Assembly (NCBI GenBank): GCA_963082875.1
Contig: OY720098.1
Location: 372,001 to 436,000 of the forward strand
DNA from: Corella eumyota
Taxonomy: Eukaryota > Chordata > Ascidiacea > Phlebobranchia > Corellidae
Direction of reading: 5' to 3'
Length of the DNA stretch: 64,000 nt
The position numbers were made by a program, and so were the translations under genes. Shown here in pieces: positions 1 through 12,158 of this stretch (its first letter is position 1; each line of letters begins with the position of its first letter). The notes beneath the pieces were generated by a model. That model did no database searches. It saw only the letters and a program-made list of their open reading frames with translations, and was not told where the DNA came from.

Positions 1-2536
1 CAAGTAATGCATGGTTTCTTCGTGGAACAATCATGTCAGGAATATTTCCTCTTATATTTGTCCTCACATCCAAGAATTCCCCACTTGATAAAGTTATATA
101 ACTTTTACCTCGGCCTCCTCCAGTTGTGTAAATACAATCTACGACAATTATAAATTACTTAGATTGTTTGTTTTTTTTTATTTTAATTATAATTTTGCCA
201 TATATAATACAATTGAAATCTTGAAGAATTTAATATTTTTAATTAAGGTGATGATTACAAGAAAAATACAACCCAATTGGTCAAATATTAAAATTAATAA
301 ACCGACCATTTATGACAGCTGATGATGCAAACCGCCGAGCTTTTTTCATTGGACTTTCATTTCTCCATTGTGAATCTACTTTATTCAACTTTAAACTCTC
401 AACAGAAGATTTACCCTCCCTACCCATGATGAAAACTTGTTTGTTAACAACAGCAGATGAAGCTTCACACCGTTTTTCATTTAATTCCTTAAATTTGATA
501 AAAGTTTATAAATATCCAAATGTAAACAAATTAAACTTGAACGATTGTAAATTAAACAACATATTTTAAACCGTATAAATTTTAAACATTGAACTATTTT
601 GATTCTAAAAAATTTTAATGAGAAATTAAAAGAATATAAAAAAACTTAAAAATAAACTTACTGGCATTTGCGTCCATTGTTTTGTAACAGTGTCAAACAA
701 AACGACATCTTTACCATGATCAGCTCCTCCCATTATCAGTAACTTTGTTGGAACTTCAAAAAAAGGTTTAAAATAAAATTTGCTTCGTAAGTAAATTGAT
801 AAAATATTTAATTTTAAATGTTTTTACATAAAAAATTATTAACATACACAAACTATGATTTAATTTAAAAATTTTTAAATAAATAACACTTTCACATTAA
901 ATAAAATGAATAAATTGTTTTTAAAATTCAAACGTTAAATTAATTATAAATAATTTGCTGTCTTTCACCTTTTACTTTTTGTGGGGCAAAATTAACCAAA
1001 GCTGAGATAAGTATTTGATTACATTCAAACGATTTCATAATTAATTCCTAAAAACAAAAATAAGTCAATTTTCAGTTATGTATAATAAATAAAATGATTG
1101 TCACAAAGTTGGTATGCTGTTTAAGTAACAACTGCTACAACTTTTTATAATTTAACTGACCTCTTTCATAATAACTTGTTGTAGAAATTCTCTGTCAAAT
1201 TTAAGAAGATCAAGAGATTGAAACAATTGGTTGACACATCTCTGTCGTTCATTGCTGTCATGTTTTATCCAATTTATCCTCGCATTGTAATCTATCTGCT
1301 CAGATGAAACCTGTGTTTAAAAATGTTTAAAATAATTTAAACAGGTTGAATTTAATCTTGTCTAAGATAGTATGAGTATTTATTTAGAAAATACTTATCA
1401 ATAAAAAAGAGATTTTCTAGAATAAAATTTAATGTAAAGAAGTTAAAAATGTAGTTCCATAAAAAAATATTTTGACTATAAATAGTTTTAGAGCAATTTT
1501 TTGTTCCAGGGAACACATTAAAATAATATTTGTACCAAGGTTAATTTGGCAATTTAAAAAAAAAAATTTTTAAGTGTTCTAAACATAGTAAAACTTATAT
1601 TACCTCCTTTTCTTTCAGTTTTAGAATAGAAAGCAAATCCTCGAAACAAAGTTTAATAAATTCTTGCTTTGATGCAACTTTTTCAAAATTCTTGGCAATT
1701 ATTTTCTGGGCTCCTAGCTTTAAGTTTTTAAGGTTGTATCTTTGAGAATAAGCCAGCATGGTTAAACAATTCTCAACATCAACAATGGTTTGCACAAATT
1801 CTCCACAAAACTTTCGAAGTTCTAAAATTAAAATGTTGTCTCATTCTTAAGTTAAATGAGAATAATATTTAAATAAAATTAATAATAATAATTATGACAA
1901 AACATTAAATATATAAAAAAGATTTAAATAACTTAAATATAATGTAATTATTCACTTTTAACAAAAATTTACATGCTACCCTATCGTTATTAAATTTTAA
2001 TAATTTTACTGTTAATCTGTAGATAATTTGCAGCTTCCATAATTTCCGAGCTTATTCCTTGGATCTTTACAATGGGATTGTATTTCTCTCTCATCTGTAA
2101 AAACATAAAGTGGACTGAAAAGACAAAATTATTGTATTGGCAAGACCACCATTTTACATTTGAAAATGCTACCATTTTTTTACAACCATTTTACAAATTT
2201 GAAGTAGAACCATATTAAATAAATTTAAACAATTGCAAAATTTTTACGAATAAGTAGTTTTTAAAAGGTTTTTTTTTACCTCAGTTGTAAACATAGTTTT
2301 AAAGAAAACACAAAAAAATGCGAGAATGTTTTTGTGAGCGGAATGCTTCTTTGTTCCATCGTTAATTGTTACATCACAAAACTCTTTGTCTTCATTCCTA
2401 TCTCTAAAATAAAACATTAAATAAATATTTAGTTTTAAAATAATAAATCAACCAACAGTATATCAATAACAAACCTGTTTAACTCTTCAAATATTTCATT
2501 AATGTGGTCACCCTCAAATTGTTGACTTCGCACCAT
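1..2536 (-). CDS. Gene A: BTB-BACK-Kelch (KLHL-type) protein, 3' end outside window, shortened BTB
   Basis: Exons (5' to 3'): 2536-2475, 2403-2280, 2094-2010, 1821-1604, 1310-1161, 1047-969, 753-662, 487-307, 138 to beyond base 1. The start ATG opens MVRSQQFEGDHINEIFEELN, as in every copy. All junctions are GT-AG and keep frame. The family supplies substrate-recognition subunits of CUL3 ubiquitin ligases: the BTB binds CUL3 and the kelch propeller binds the target. Exon 3 is 85 bp instead of 154 because 69 bp (23 codons) are missing in frame. This removes the stretch from LILDYAYTAK to FEIME, which normally forms the last strand and helices of the BTB, so CUL3 binding or dimerisation may be impaired. 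The Gly-Gly of blade 2 reads Gly-Arg. Exons 6-8 closely match those of gene F. Exons 10-12 lie outside the window. Confidence 0.85.
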
Positions 2537-3677
2537 TTTTAAACAAATTTAAACAACACTAACAACAAACTTAAAACCTTGAAACAAAATTGTAATTAGT
2601 AAAAGTACAGTAATTAGAAAATGCATAAAAAATATTAAAATTTAATTAAAAGCACAAAATGTTAAAAAAAAGTTATAAAAAATTAAATTTTCAATGCAAA
2701 GTTATAAAATAACAATAAATGTATTTTAACTAAAAATTAATTAAAAAAAGCATTAAAAAGTTTAAAATATAATTTCCAACTATTTAAATTAAATTAAAAA
2801 TCTTAATTTGAATCATAGAATAAAAACAATTGTTTTACATATTACTAGTTTTAAAAACAAAATACTCAATAATTACTTAGGCAGGGTACGAATTAACGTT
2901 TAAAAAACGATTCGCTAAAAATGAGGTCGCATTTTTAAAGCAATTATTAAGTTCAAGTCATAATCTTCGTTTTTTTGTAACACTGACGTGTTGCGTAGCA
3001 TTTTTAAAATGTAACGTATTGTTAAACAAACGTTAAGAAAATATAACAATCGTTAAGAATATATCGCACAAAAAACGAGCCATTTTTGATTACTTTAAAG
3101 CTGTGTTATATATTTAAAAAATTGCACAACAACTAAACAAACCCGAGGGTGAAGTTAACGTATTGCCAAACATTAAAAGTTATTGTTATTAAATGCCCTA
3201 TAGTAACCTGCATTTACGCAGGATTATGTTGATGAAATTAAATTAGTGTGAAACTGGTTTAAAATAGATCGTAAAATTACACAAATACACACGAAAGTTT
3301 TATTATTGCCTGGACCTTTTTTGGTTGATTCGCTATTTCTAATATGTTTTTTTAAAAACGATTCGCTAATTTTAAAAAACGATTCGCTTTTAGCGAATAG
3401 CGACCCGTTATTTCGTTCCCTGTTAGGCATAAACAAATTAAAAAACAAAACAATTAAATAATAAAAAACATAAAAATTAAAAATATATGCCCTATTAAAA
3501 TAACTTTAGTAAAAAAATCTTATCATACATTATATTAAAATTTTAAAATTTAAAATAATTTTTAAAACACCAATAATAAAGTTAAATCTTTAATAAAGTA
3601 TTATTACTACTTGTATTGTTACTGTATAAAGTTAATTAAATAACAAGTTGTGACATCATTAACAGAATAATATGTTA
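2537..3677. other. Spacer A-B (type 1), upstream of gene A, holding a miniature transposon
   Basis: AT-rich spacer between the start of A and the stop of B. It would contain the promoter of A and the 3' end of B. It is the type 1 sequence shared with the spacers upstream of C, E, I, J, K and L, interrupted by the 541-bp element at 2882-3422. TGACATCA is seen at 3651-3658. No gene or RNA was recognised. Confidence 0.6.
2882..3422. mobile_element. hAT-like miniature inverted-repeat transposon (non-autonomous), 541 bp
   Basis: Both ends are CAGGG-type inverted repeats: left CAGGGTACGAATTAACG, right (reverse complement) CAGGGAACGAAATAACG, 15 of 17 matching. The flanks are a 5-bp duplication TTAGG (2877-2881 and 3423-3427). 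The other type 1 spacers have one uninterrupted TTAGG at this place, so the empty site is known. The motif AAAACGATTCGCT recurs near both ends (once left, twice right), as expected of transposase-binding sites. No credible transposase ORF is present. The CAGGG ends suggest hAT; hAT elements usually duplicate 8 bp, with 5-bp variants known. It sits about 350 bp upstream of the gene A start. Confidence 0.85.
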
Positions 3678-6600
3678 TTAAACAACAACCATTGTAGCAT
3701 AAGATATTTCTCTTTTTGTTTCAGCAATGATTGTCCACTTGTTGTTCGTCGGATCAAACACTTCAATGGAATTAACTAAACCCCTAAATAATAAAACAAT
3801 AAACCAGAGTTTAATAAATTATTACAAACTAAATATTTAGTTTAGCTTACCCTTCATCATTGCCCCCAACAACATAAATCTTGCCATCTACAACTGAGGC
3901 ACAGTGACCATGTCGAGCCTTGTTCAGTGGTGCACTATCTGACCAGGTTTCTGTGGAAATGTTGTATTTGATCACTGATGAAACTGTTTCATTTTGATAT
4001 CCACCTTAATTAAGTTATAAAAATTAGTTAACTTATATGTTATAAAACTTTAAACACAAAAGAATCACGTTAACATTGTAAATTGTTTTTATAAAGTTAT
4101 ACTAATTATGTTACTAGATAAAAATTACATGCAAAATACAAATACATACCAGTAACAAATATGTGATCATCCAAAACTACAGCTGCATGGCTACTTAAAC
4201 TACATTTCATTGGAGCAATAAGAGACCACTTTTGTTCATCAAAATCAAAACATTCTGAAGAACTTAATTTTTCACCTTCATTATCATATCCCCCGATTGC
4301 GAATAATTTACCTGAACAAATAAATTAAATTAAAATATACATTTACAAACCAAATTAAACTTATAAAAATATAATACATATAAAATGTTGTCTAGAAATT
4401 ATAATAATTTGTTTTTAATATTTTTAAAACTTATATTATTAAACTAAACTTTTTTTTTAAATTAACCAATAATTAAATAATTTTTTCTTTACATTTTAAT
4501 TTGTTTTGTAAAAACATTAAATTAAATTTATTCAATTAAAAAACAATTTGTTTAAAGACACAAACAATATAGCAGAATGGTCACTAGTGATGTCATAATG
4601 AGCTAGTTTTATGAATTAAAATTTAGATGTCACTCAAAGTTGCAGCAAAAATATTCAAATTATTTAAATTATTTGCTTAATTATCAATCTTAATTTAATC
4701 TTAAGATCAAGTTATTTTTGACCCAACAGAGTTAAATTTTTGTAACACTGTTTAATGATTAATTTTTTTTAAATATTTTTTAAACTTATCGTTGTATTAA
4801 GACACCTTTTTTAATTATTTAGTAAACTAACTTGAAACATTTATTAATACAATAAAACCTTAACTTGTTTACCTCTTGCAGCAAGTAATGCATGGTTTCT
4901 TCGTGGAACAATCATGTCAGGAATATTTCCTCTTTTATTTGTCCTCGCATCCAAGAATTCCCCACTTGATAAAGTTATATTATTTTGATCTATTCCACCA
5001 GTTGTGTAAATACAATCTACAACATTTATAAACTAAACAGATTGTTTTTTAATTTTTATTATAATCTTTTATTATATAACAAAGTAGAAAACTTAAAGCA
5101 TTTAATATCAATAACTAAAGTGCTAAATGCAATAAAAATAAAACCCAATTAGTCAAACACTAAAATTAATAAACCAACCATTTATGACAGCTGATGATGC
5201 AAACAACCGATCTTGTTTCATTGGAGGTTCAACTTTCCATTGTGGGTCTACCTCATCTAACTTTAAACTCTCAACAGAGGATTTCCTCCACCCTCCCCTG
5301 ATGAAAACTTGTTTGTTGACAACAGAAGATGAAGCTCCCCACCTTTCTTCATTTAATTCCTTAAAATAAATTTAGTTTATAAATTTCCAAATATAAACAA
5401 ATTTAAAAAAGTGTAAATTAAACATCATATTTTAAACCAAAATGTTTAAACACTGAAACATTTAAATCTTAAAATAAAAAAAAATAAAAAAAATTAATTT
5501 ACTGGCATCTGAGTCCATTGTTTTGTAACAGTATCAAACAAAACAACATTTTTTGTATTGGGGGAATCCCCTCCCATTACAAGTAACTTTGTTGGAACTG
5601 CAACTATAAAAATAAAATCACTGTGTTTAAAAAGTAAAATATTATTTAAACTAAAATGTTTCTATTTTCTATTTGAATGTTATTATTATTAAAATAAATT
5701 AAAATCATTTAAGTTAATTTCAAAAACACAATATTAACCTTTTTCTTTATCAGGAACAAACTTAACGGTAGCAGAAATAATTAAATGAGAACATTCCAAT
5801 GAATTCATAATCAAACCCTAAAATAAAAATAACTTTTAAAACAACTTAATTAACCTTGAAATGCTGATTATTTAATATTTATTTTATTTTAACTATAAAT
5901 AATTTAACTGACCTCTTTCATAACAACTTGTTGAAGAAATTCTCTGCCTAATTTAAGAAGATCAAGAGATTGAAACAATTGGTTGACATGTTTCTGTCGT
6001 TCATTGCTGTCATTTTTTATCCAATTTATCATCGCATTGTAAACTATCTGCTCCGATGAAACCTGTGTTAAAAAATGTTTAAAATAATTTAAACAGGTTA
6101 AATTTAATCTTGTCTAAGATAGTATGAGTATTTATTTAGAAAATACTTATCAATGAAAATGGCTTTTCTAAAAAAAAATTAATGTAGAGAAAGTAAAAAA
6201 GTAGTTCCATAAAAAAATATTTTGACTATAAATAGTTCTAGTGCAATACTTTGTTTCAGGAGCAAATTAAAATAATATTTGTACAAGATTAATTTGGCAA
6301 TTTAAAAAAAATTTTATAAACTTTTGAAAGCCGTGTCTTCTGAACATAGTAAAACTTATATTACCTTCATTTCTTTTAATTTTAGAATAGAAAGCAAATC
6401 CTCGAAACAAAGTTTAATAAATTCTTGCTTTGATGCAACTTTTTCAAAATTCTCAGCAATCATTTTCTGGGCTCCTTGCTTTAAGTTTTCAAGGTTGTAT
6501 CTTTGAGAATAAGCCAGCATGGTGAAACAATTCTCAACATCAACAATGGTTTGCAGAAATTCTCCACAAAACTTTCGAAGTTCTAAATTTAAAATGTTGT

Positions 6601-7362
6601 CTCATTCTTAAGTTACGTGAGAATAATATTTAAATAAAATTAATAATAATAATTATGACAAAACATTAAATATAAAAAAAAAAATTAAAATAACGTAATT
6701 ATAATTTAACTACTTGGTTTTAACAAACATTTACATGCTACCCTATCGTTATTGAAATTTTAATAATTTTACTGTTAATCTGTAGATAATTTGCAGCTTC
6801 CATAATTTCAAAGACATTTTCTTCGGTTATCAGGATTTTTGCAGTGTAGGCATAATCTAAAATAAGTTCCATAATTTCCGAGCTTATTCCTTGGATCTTT
6901 ACAATGGGATTGTATTTCTCTCTCATCTGTAAAAACATAAAGTTCACTGAAGAGACAATATTATTGTATTGGCAAGACCACCATTTTACATTTGAAAATG
7001 CTACCATTTTTTTACAGCCATTTTACAAATTTGAAGTAGAACCACATTAAATAAATTTAAACAATTGCAAAATTTTTACAAATAAGTAGTTTTTTTTTTT
7101 TTTACCTCAGTTGTAAACATTGTTTTAAAGAAAACACAAAAAAATGCGAGAATGTTTTTGTGAGCGGAATGCTTCTTTGTACCATCGTTGATTGTAACAT
7201 CACAAAACTCTTTGTCTTCATTTCTATCTCTAAAATAAAACATTAAATAAATATTTAATTTTAAAATAATAAATCAATCAACAGTATATCAATAACAAAC
7301 CTGTTTAACTCTTCAAATATTTCATTAATGTGGTCACCCTCAAATTGTTGACTTCGCACCAT
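3678..7362 (-). CDS. Gene B: complete BTB-BACK-Kelch (KLHL-type) protein, 542 aa
   Basis: Exons (5' to 3'): 7362-7301, 7229-7106, 6926-6773, 6582-6365, 6062-5913, 5817-5739, 5597-5503, 5359-5179, 5016-4873, 4311-4150, 4004-3851, 3783-3678. This is the reference copy: lengths sum to 1629 bp and all phases join. BTB spans about residues 20-114 (FCDVTINDG, HSAHKNILAF, LILDYAYTAK, EAANYLQIN). The 3-box and BACK span about 115-255 (LRKFCGEFLQ, MLAYSQRYNLENLK, MINWIK). Six kelch blades follow, with Gly-Gly pairs near residues 271, 316, 361, 409, 457 and 503; the protein ends MVVV. It is a probable cytosolic CUL3 adaptor of unknown target. Length is a little below the usual 570-600 residues because the N-terminus is short. 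Blade 2 carries RGG and a Trp-Arg loop unique in the array. Intron 9 (about 560 bp) holds a block conserved in all copies. Confidence 0.9.
4560..4760. promoter_or_regulatory. Conserved block inside intron 9 (gene B copy shown), possible regulatory element
   Basis: Each intact intron 9 (about 560 bp, the longest in the unit) holds a block that is about as well kept as exons across 13 copies. It has TCACTAGTGA, a perfect 10-bp palindrome, overlapping a CRE-like TGATGTCA, then AGTTGCAGC and ACCAAGTTATTTTTGACCC. Palindrome positions: B 4581, C 8793, D 13053, E 17318 (changed), F 21714, G 25968, H 30162, I 34481 (changed), J 38828, K 47125 and L 51393 (all three TCACTAATGA), M 55759, N 59950. Function is not known; an enhancer or an intronic RNA are both possible. 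Confidence 0.35.
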
Positions 7363-7884
7363 TTTTAAACAAATTTAAACAACATTAACAACAAACCTAA
7401 AACCTTGAAACAAAATTGTAATTAGTAAAACTACAGTAATTAGAAAATGCATAAAAGTAATTAAACTTTAATTACAAGCACAAATACTATCAAAATCATC
7501 AAAAATAAAATTTTAAATTGCATTCTAACTTAAATAAATTTTGAAAAAACAACTGCAATTATTTTAAATTACAATTAAATAAATCAAAATATCTAACTTG
7601 AAATCATAAAAAAAACAATTGTTTTAAATATTACTAGTTCTAATAAAGAAAAATTACACAATTTAGGCCTGAACAAATATAAGCAAAAAACAATCAAATA
7701 ACAAAACTAAATATTAAAAATATCTTCCTTAACAAAATAACTTAAATGATAAAACATTTTTCAATAAATTTAATTAATATTTTTAGTTTTAAAATAATTT
7801 TTTAATACCACCAATAATAAAACTAAAATGTTTAATAAAGTTGTAACATTAATTTTATTGTTACTGTATAAACAGAAATTGTTA
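7363..7884. other. Spacer B-C (type 2)
   Basis: AT-rich spacer of the second sequence type, recognised by TAGGCCTGAACAAATA and by ACTATCAAAATCATCA nearer gene B. It is shared with the spacers upstream of F, G, H and M. Promoter of B and 3' flank of C are expected here. No gene seen. Confidence 0.55.
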
Positions 7885-10800
7885 TTAAACAACCACCATT
7901 GTTGCATAACATATTCCTCTTTCTGTTTCAGCAATGATTGACCACTTGTTGTTCGTCGGATCAAACACTTCAATGGAATTAACTGGACACCACCTAAACC
8001 TAAATAATAAAACAATAAACCAGAGTTTAAATTATAACAAATTAAATATTTAGTTTAACTTACTCTTCATCCCATCCCCCCAGCACATAAATCTTGCCAT
8101 CTACAACTGAGGCACAGTGACCATATCGAGCCTCGTTCATTGGTGCAACTTCTGACCAGGTATCTGTGGAAATGTTGTATTTGATCACCGATGAAACACC
8201 ACCATTTTGATATCCACCTTAATTAAGTTATAAAAATTAGTTAACTTATATGATATAAAACTTTAAACACAAAAGAATCACTTTAACATTGTAAATTGTT
8301 TTTATAGAGTTATACTAATTATGTTACTAGATAAAAATGACATGCAAAATAACAAATACATACCAGTAACAAATATGTGATCATCTAAAACTACAGCTGC
8401 ATGGCTACTTAAACTACATTTCATTGGAGAAATAAGAGACCACTTTTGTTCATCAAAATCAAAACATTCTGAAGAACTTAATTTTCCATTATTATTACAT
8501 CCCCCAATTGCAAATAATTTACCTGAACAAATCAATTAAAACAAAATATACATTTACAAACCAAATTAAACTAATAAAAATATAATACTTAAAAAATGTT
8601 GTCTAGAAATTTTAATAATTTGTTTTTAATATTTTTAAAACGTAAATTATTAAACTAAACTTTTTTTTTTAAATTAACCAATAATTAAATAAGTTTTTCT
8701 TTACATTTTAATTTGTTTTGTAAAAACATTAAATTAAATTTATTCAATCAAAAAACAATTTGTTTAAAGACACAAACAATATAGCAGAATGGTCACTAGT
8801 GATGTCATAATGAGCTAGTTTTATGAATTAAAATTTAGATGTCACTCAAAGTTGCAGCCAAAATAATCAAAATATTTAAATTATTTGCTTAATTATCAAT
8901 CTTAAGTTAATCTTAAGACCAAGTTATTTTTGACCCAACAGAGTTAAATTTTTGTAACATTGCTTAATGATATAATTTTTTTTAAATAATTTTTAAACTT
9001 ATCATTGTATTAAGACACCTTTTTTTAATATTTAGTAAACTATCTTAAAACATTTATTAATACAATGAAACTTTTAACTTGTTTACCTCTTGCAGCAAGT
9101 AATGCATGTTCATATCTTGGAACAATCATGTCAGGAATACTTCCTCTTTTATTTGTCCTCACATCCAAGAATTCCCCACTTGATAAAATTTTCCTTTTTT
9201 CATCTTGGCCCCCAGTTGTGTAAATACAATCTACAACAATTATAAACTTAACAGATTGTTTTTTAATTTTTATTATAACCTTGCCAATTGTAATACAGTA
9301 GAAAACTTAAAAGATTTAATATTAATAACTAAATAGCTAAATGCAATAAAAATAAAACCCAACTTTCAAATATTAAAATTAATAAACCAACCATTTATGA
9401 CAGCTGATGATGCATAAAACCGAGCTTGTTTCATTGGAGGTTCAACTTTCCATTGTGGATCTACCTCATCTAACTTTAAACTCTCAACAGAAGATTTAAT
9501 CACCCCTCCCATGATGAAAACTTGATTGTTGACAACAGCAGATAAAGCTCCCCACCTTTCTTCATTTAATTCCTTAAAATAATTTTAGTTTATAAATTTC
9601 CAAATACAAACAAATTTAAAAAAGTGTAAATTAAACATCATATTTTAAACCAAAATTTTAAACAAACATTGAAACATTTAGATTTTAAAATAAAAAAAAT
9701 TAACTTACTGGCATCCGAGTCCATTGTTTTGTAACAGTATCAAACAAAACAACATTTTTTTTATTGGGGGAACTCCCTCCCATTACAAGTAACTTTGTTG
9801 GAACTGCAACTATAAAAATAAAATCACTTTGTTTAAAAAGTAAAATATTATTTAAACAAAAATGTTTCTATTTTCTATTTGAATGTTATTATTAAGAAAA
9901 TAAATCAAAATAGTTTAAGTTAATTTTAAAAACATAATATTAACCTTTTTCTTTATTTGGTATTAATTTAACAATAACAGAAATAATTAAATGATTACAT
10001 TCCGATGAATTCATAATCAAATCCTAAATTAAAATGTTGTTTAAAACAAAATAACTTACATTAAATTGCTGATTATTTAATATTTATTTTATTTCAATTA
10101 ATATTTAGTTTATTGACCTCTTTCATAACAACTTGTTGTAGAAATTCTCTGCCTAATTTAAGAAGATCAAGAGATTGAAATAATTGGCTAACATGTTTCT
10201 GTCGTTCATTGCTGTCATGTTTTATCCAATTTATCATCGCATTGTAAACTATTTGCTCAGATGAAACCTGTGTTTAAAAATGTTCAAAACAATTTAAACA
10301 GGTTAAATTTAATTTTGTCTGAGATAGTATGAGTATTTATTTAGAAAATACTTATCAAAAAAAAAAAAATTTCTAGAGTAAAATTAACCGTTTTAAAAAA
10401 AGTAAAAAGGTAGTTCCCTGGAAAAATATTTTGACTATAAATAGTTTTAGAGAAATTTTTTGATCCAGGGAACACATTAAAATGATATTTGTACCAAGAT
10501 TAGTTTGGCAAATTTAAAAAAAATATTCTATAAACTTTATAAAGCCAAGTCTTCCAAACATACTTAAACTGATATTACCTTCTTTTCTTTCAACTTTAAA
10601 ATAGAAAGTAAATCCTCGAAACAAAGTTTAATAAATTCTTGCTTTGATGCAATTTTTTCAAAATTCTTGGCAATTATTTTCTGGGCTCCTTGCTTTAAAT
10701 TTTCAAGGTTGTATCTTTGAGAATAAGCCAGCATGGTTAAACAATTCTCAACATCAACAATGGTTTGCACAAATTCTCCACAAAACTTTCGAAGTTCTAA

Positions 10801-11566
10801 ATTTAAATGTTGTCTCATTCTTAAGTTAAATAAGAATAATATTTGAATAAAATTAATTATAATAATTATGACAAACAATTAAATATATAAAAAGATTTAA
10901 ATAACTTAAATATAATTTAACTTTTAACAAAAATTTACATGCTACCCTATCGTTATTGAAATTTTAATAATTTTACTGTTAATCTGTAGATAATTTGCAG
11001 CTTCCATAATTTCAAAGACATTTTCTTCGGTTATCAGGATTTTTGCAGTGTAGGCATAATTTAAAATAAGTTCCATAATTTCCGAGCTTATTCCTTGGAT
11101 CTTTACAATAGGATTGTATTTCTCTTTCATCTGTAAAAATATAAAGTTGACTGAAAAGACAAAATTTTTGTATTGACATGACCAACATTTTACATTTAAA
11201 ATGCTACCATTTTCTAACAGCCATTTTATAAATTTTACTAGAACCACATCGTATTAATTATAAACAAAATATTGCAAAATCAAAAATTTTTTAAAATATT
11301 TTTTTTTACCTCAGTTGTGAACATTGTTTTAAAGAAAACACAAAAAAATGCAAGAATGTTTTTGTGAGCGGAATGCTTCTTTGTTCCATCGTTGATTGTT
11401 ACATCACAAAACTCTTTGTCTTCATTCCTATCTCTAAAATAAAACATTAAATAAATATTTAGTTTTAAAATAATAAATCAACCAACAGTATATCAATAAC
11501 AAACCTGTTTAACTCTTCAAATATTTCATTAATGTGGTCACCCTCAAATTGTTGACTTCGCACCAT
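7885..11566 (-). CDS. Gene C: complete BTB-BACK-Kelch (KLHL-type) protein, about 544 aa
   Basis: Exons (5' to 3'): 11566-11505, 11433-11310, 11130-10977, 10796-10579, 10267-10118, 10023-9945, 9803-9709, 9572-9392, 9230-9087, 8522-8364, 8217-8064, 7999-7885. The reading frame is open throughout, 1635 bp with the stop. The domain order is as in gene B. Exon 3 starts MKEKYN and reads LILNYAYTAK. Exon 12 is preceded by two acceptors 6 bp apart (TTTAG then GTTTAG), both in phase, so isoforms with or without two residues are possible. Exon 9 and intron 8 are nearly the same as in gene D, while intron 4 matches gene K. Rim residues include GGSSPNKKN (blade 1), GGVIKSS (blade 2), PRYEH (before blade 4) and GICYATM at the C-terminus. 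The 3' spacer is of type 2 and the upstream spacer of type 1. Confidence 0.88.
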
Positions 11567-12158
11567 TTTTAAACAAATTTAAACAACATTAACAACAAAC
11601 CTAAAACCTTGAAACAAAATCGTAATTAGTAAAACTACAGTGATTAGAAAATGCATAAAAGTAATTAAAATTTAATTAAAAGCACATAATGTTAAATAAA
11701 GTTATAAAAAATTAAATTTTCAATGCAAAGTTATGAAAAATAACAATAAATGTATTTTAACTGAAAATTAATTAAATAAAGCATTAAAAAGTTTAAAATA
11801 TAATTTCCAATTATTTAAATTAAAAATCTTAATTTGAATCATAGAATAAAAACAATTGTTTTACATATTACTAGTTTAAAAACAAAATACTCAGTAATTA
11901 CTTAGGCATAAACAAATTAAAAAACAAAACAACTAATAAATAACAAACATAAAAATTAAAAATATATGCCCTATTAAAATACCTTTACTAAAAAAAATTT
12001 TATCATACATTTTATTAAAATTTTAAAATTTAAAATAATTTTTAAAAGCACCAATAATAAAGTTAAATCTTTAATAAAGTATTATTACTACTTGTATTGT
12101 TACTGTATAAAGTTAATTAAATAACAAGTTGTGACATCATAAACAGAATAATAAATTA
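11567..12158. other. Spacer C-D (type 1)
   Basis: Type 1 AT-rich spacer with the uninterrupted TTAGGCATAAAC site. TGACATCA lies at 12132-12139, and an AATAAA in gene orientation within the 12010s could serve polyadenylation of D. No gene seen. Confidence 0.5.

Noticed and set aside
3224-3448. 74-residue minus-strand ORF inside the miniature transposon
   Set aside because: It runs across the element's right end into flanking sequence and shows no transposase motif; the element looks non-autonomous.
6750-6775. Exon 3 continuing to the stop after ISITIG
   Set aside because: Reading on past AACA ends the protein early, while the GTAAAA donor at that point joins exon 4 in phase and gives the standard YLQIN-K-LRKFCGEF BTB-BACK junction in every copy.
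7770-8015. ORF starting MFYYLGLGGV over exon 12 of gene C, and a like one at 58919-59167
   Set aside because: It is a different frame through the exon 12 acceptor region; the GT-AG model with phase 2 gives the conserved kelch end instead.
10644-10829. Recurring plus-strand ORFs of about 61 residues opposite exon 4 (also near 19299, 48976, 57597) and opposite exon 8
   Set aside because: They are antisense shadows of conserved coding exons; their conservation follows from the real frame on the minus strand.
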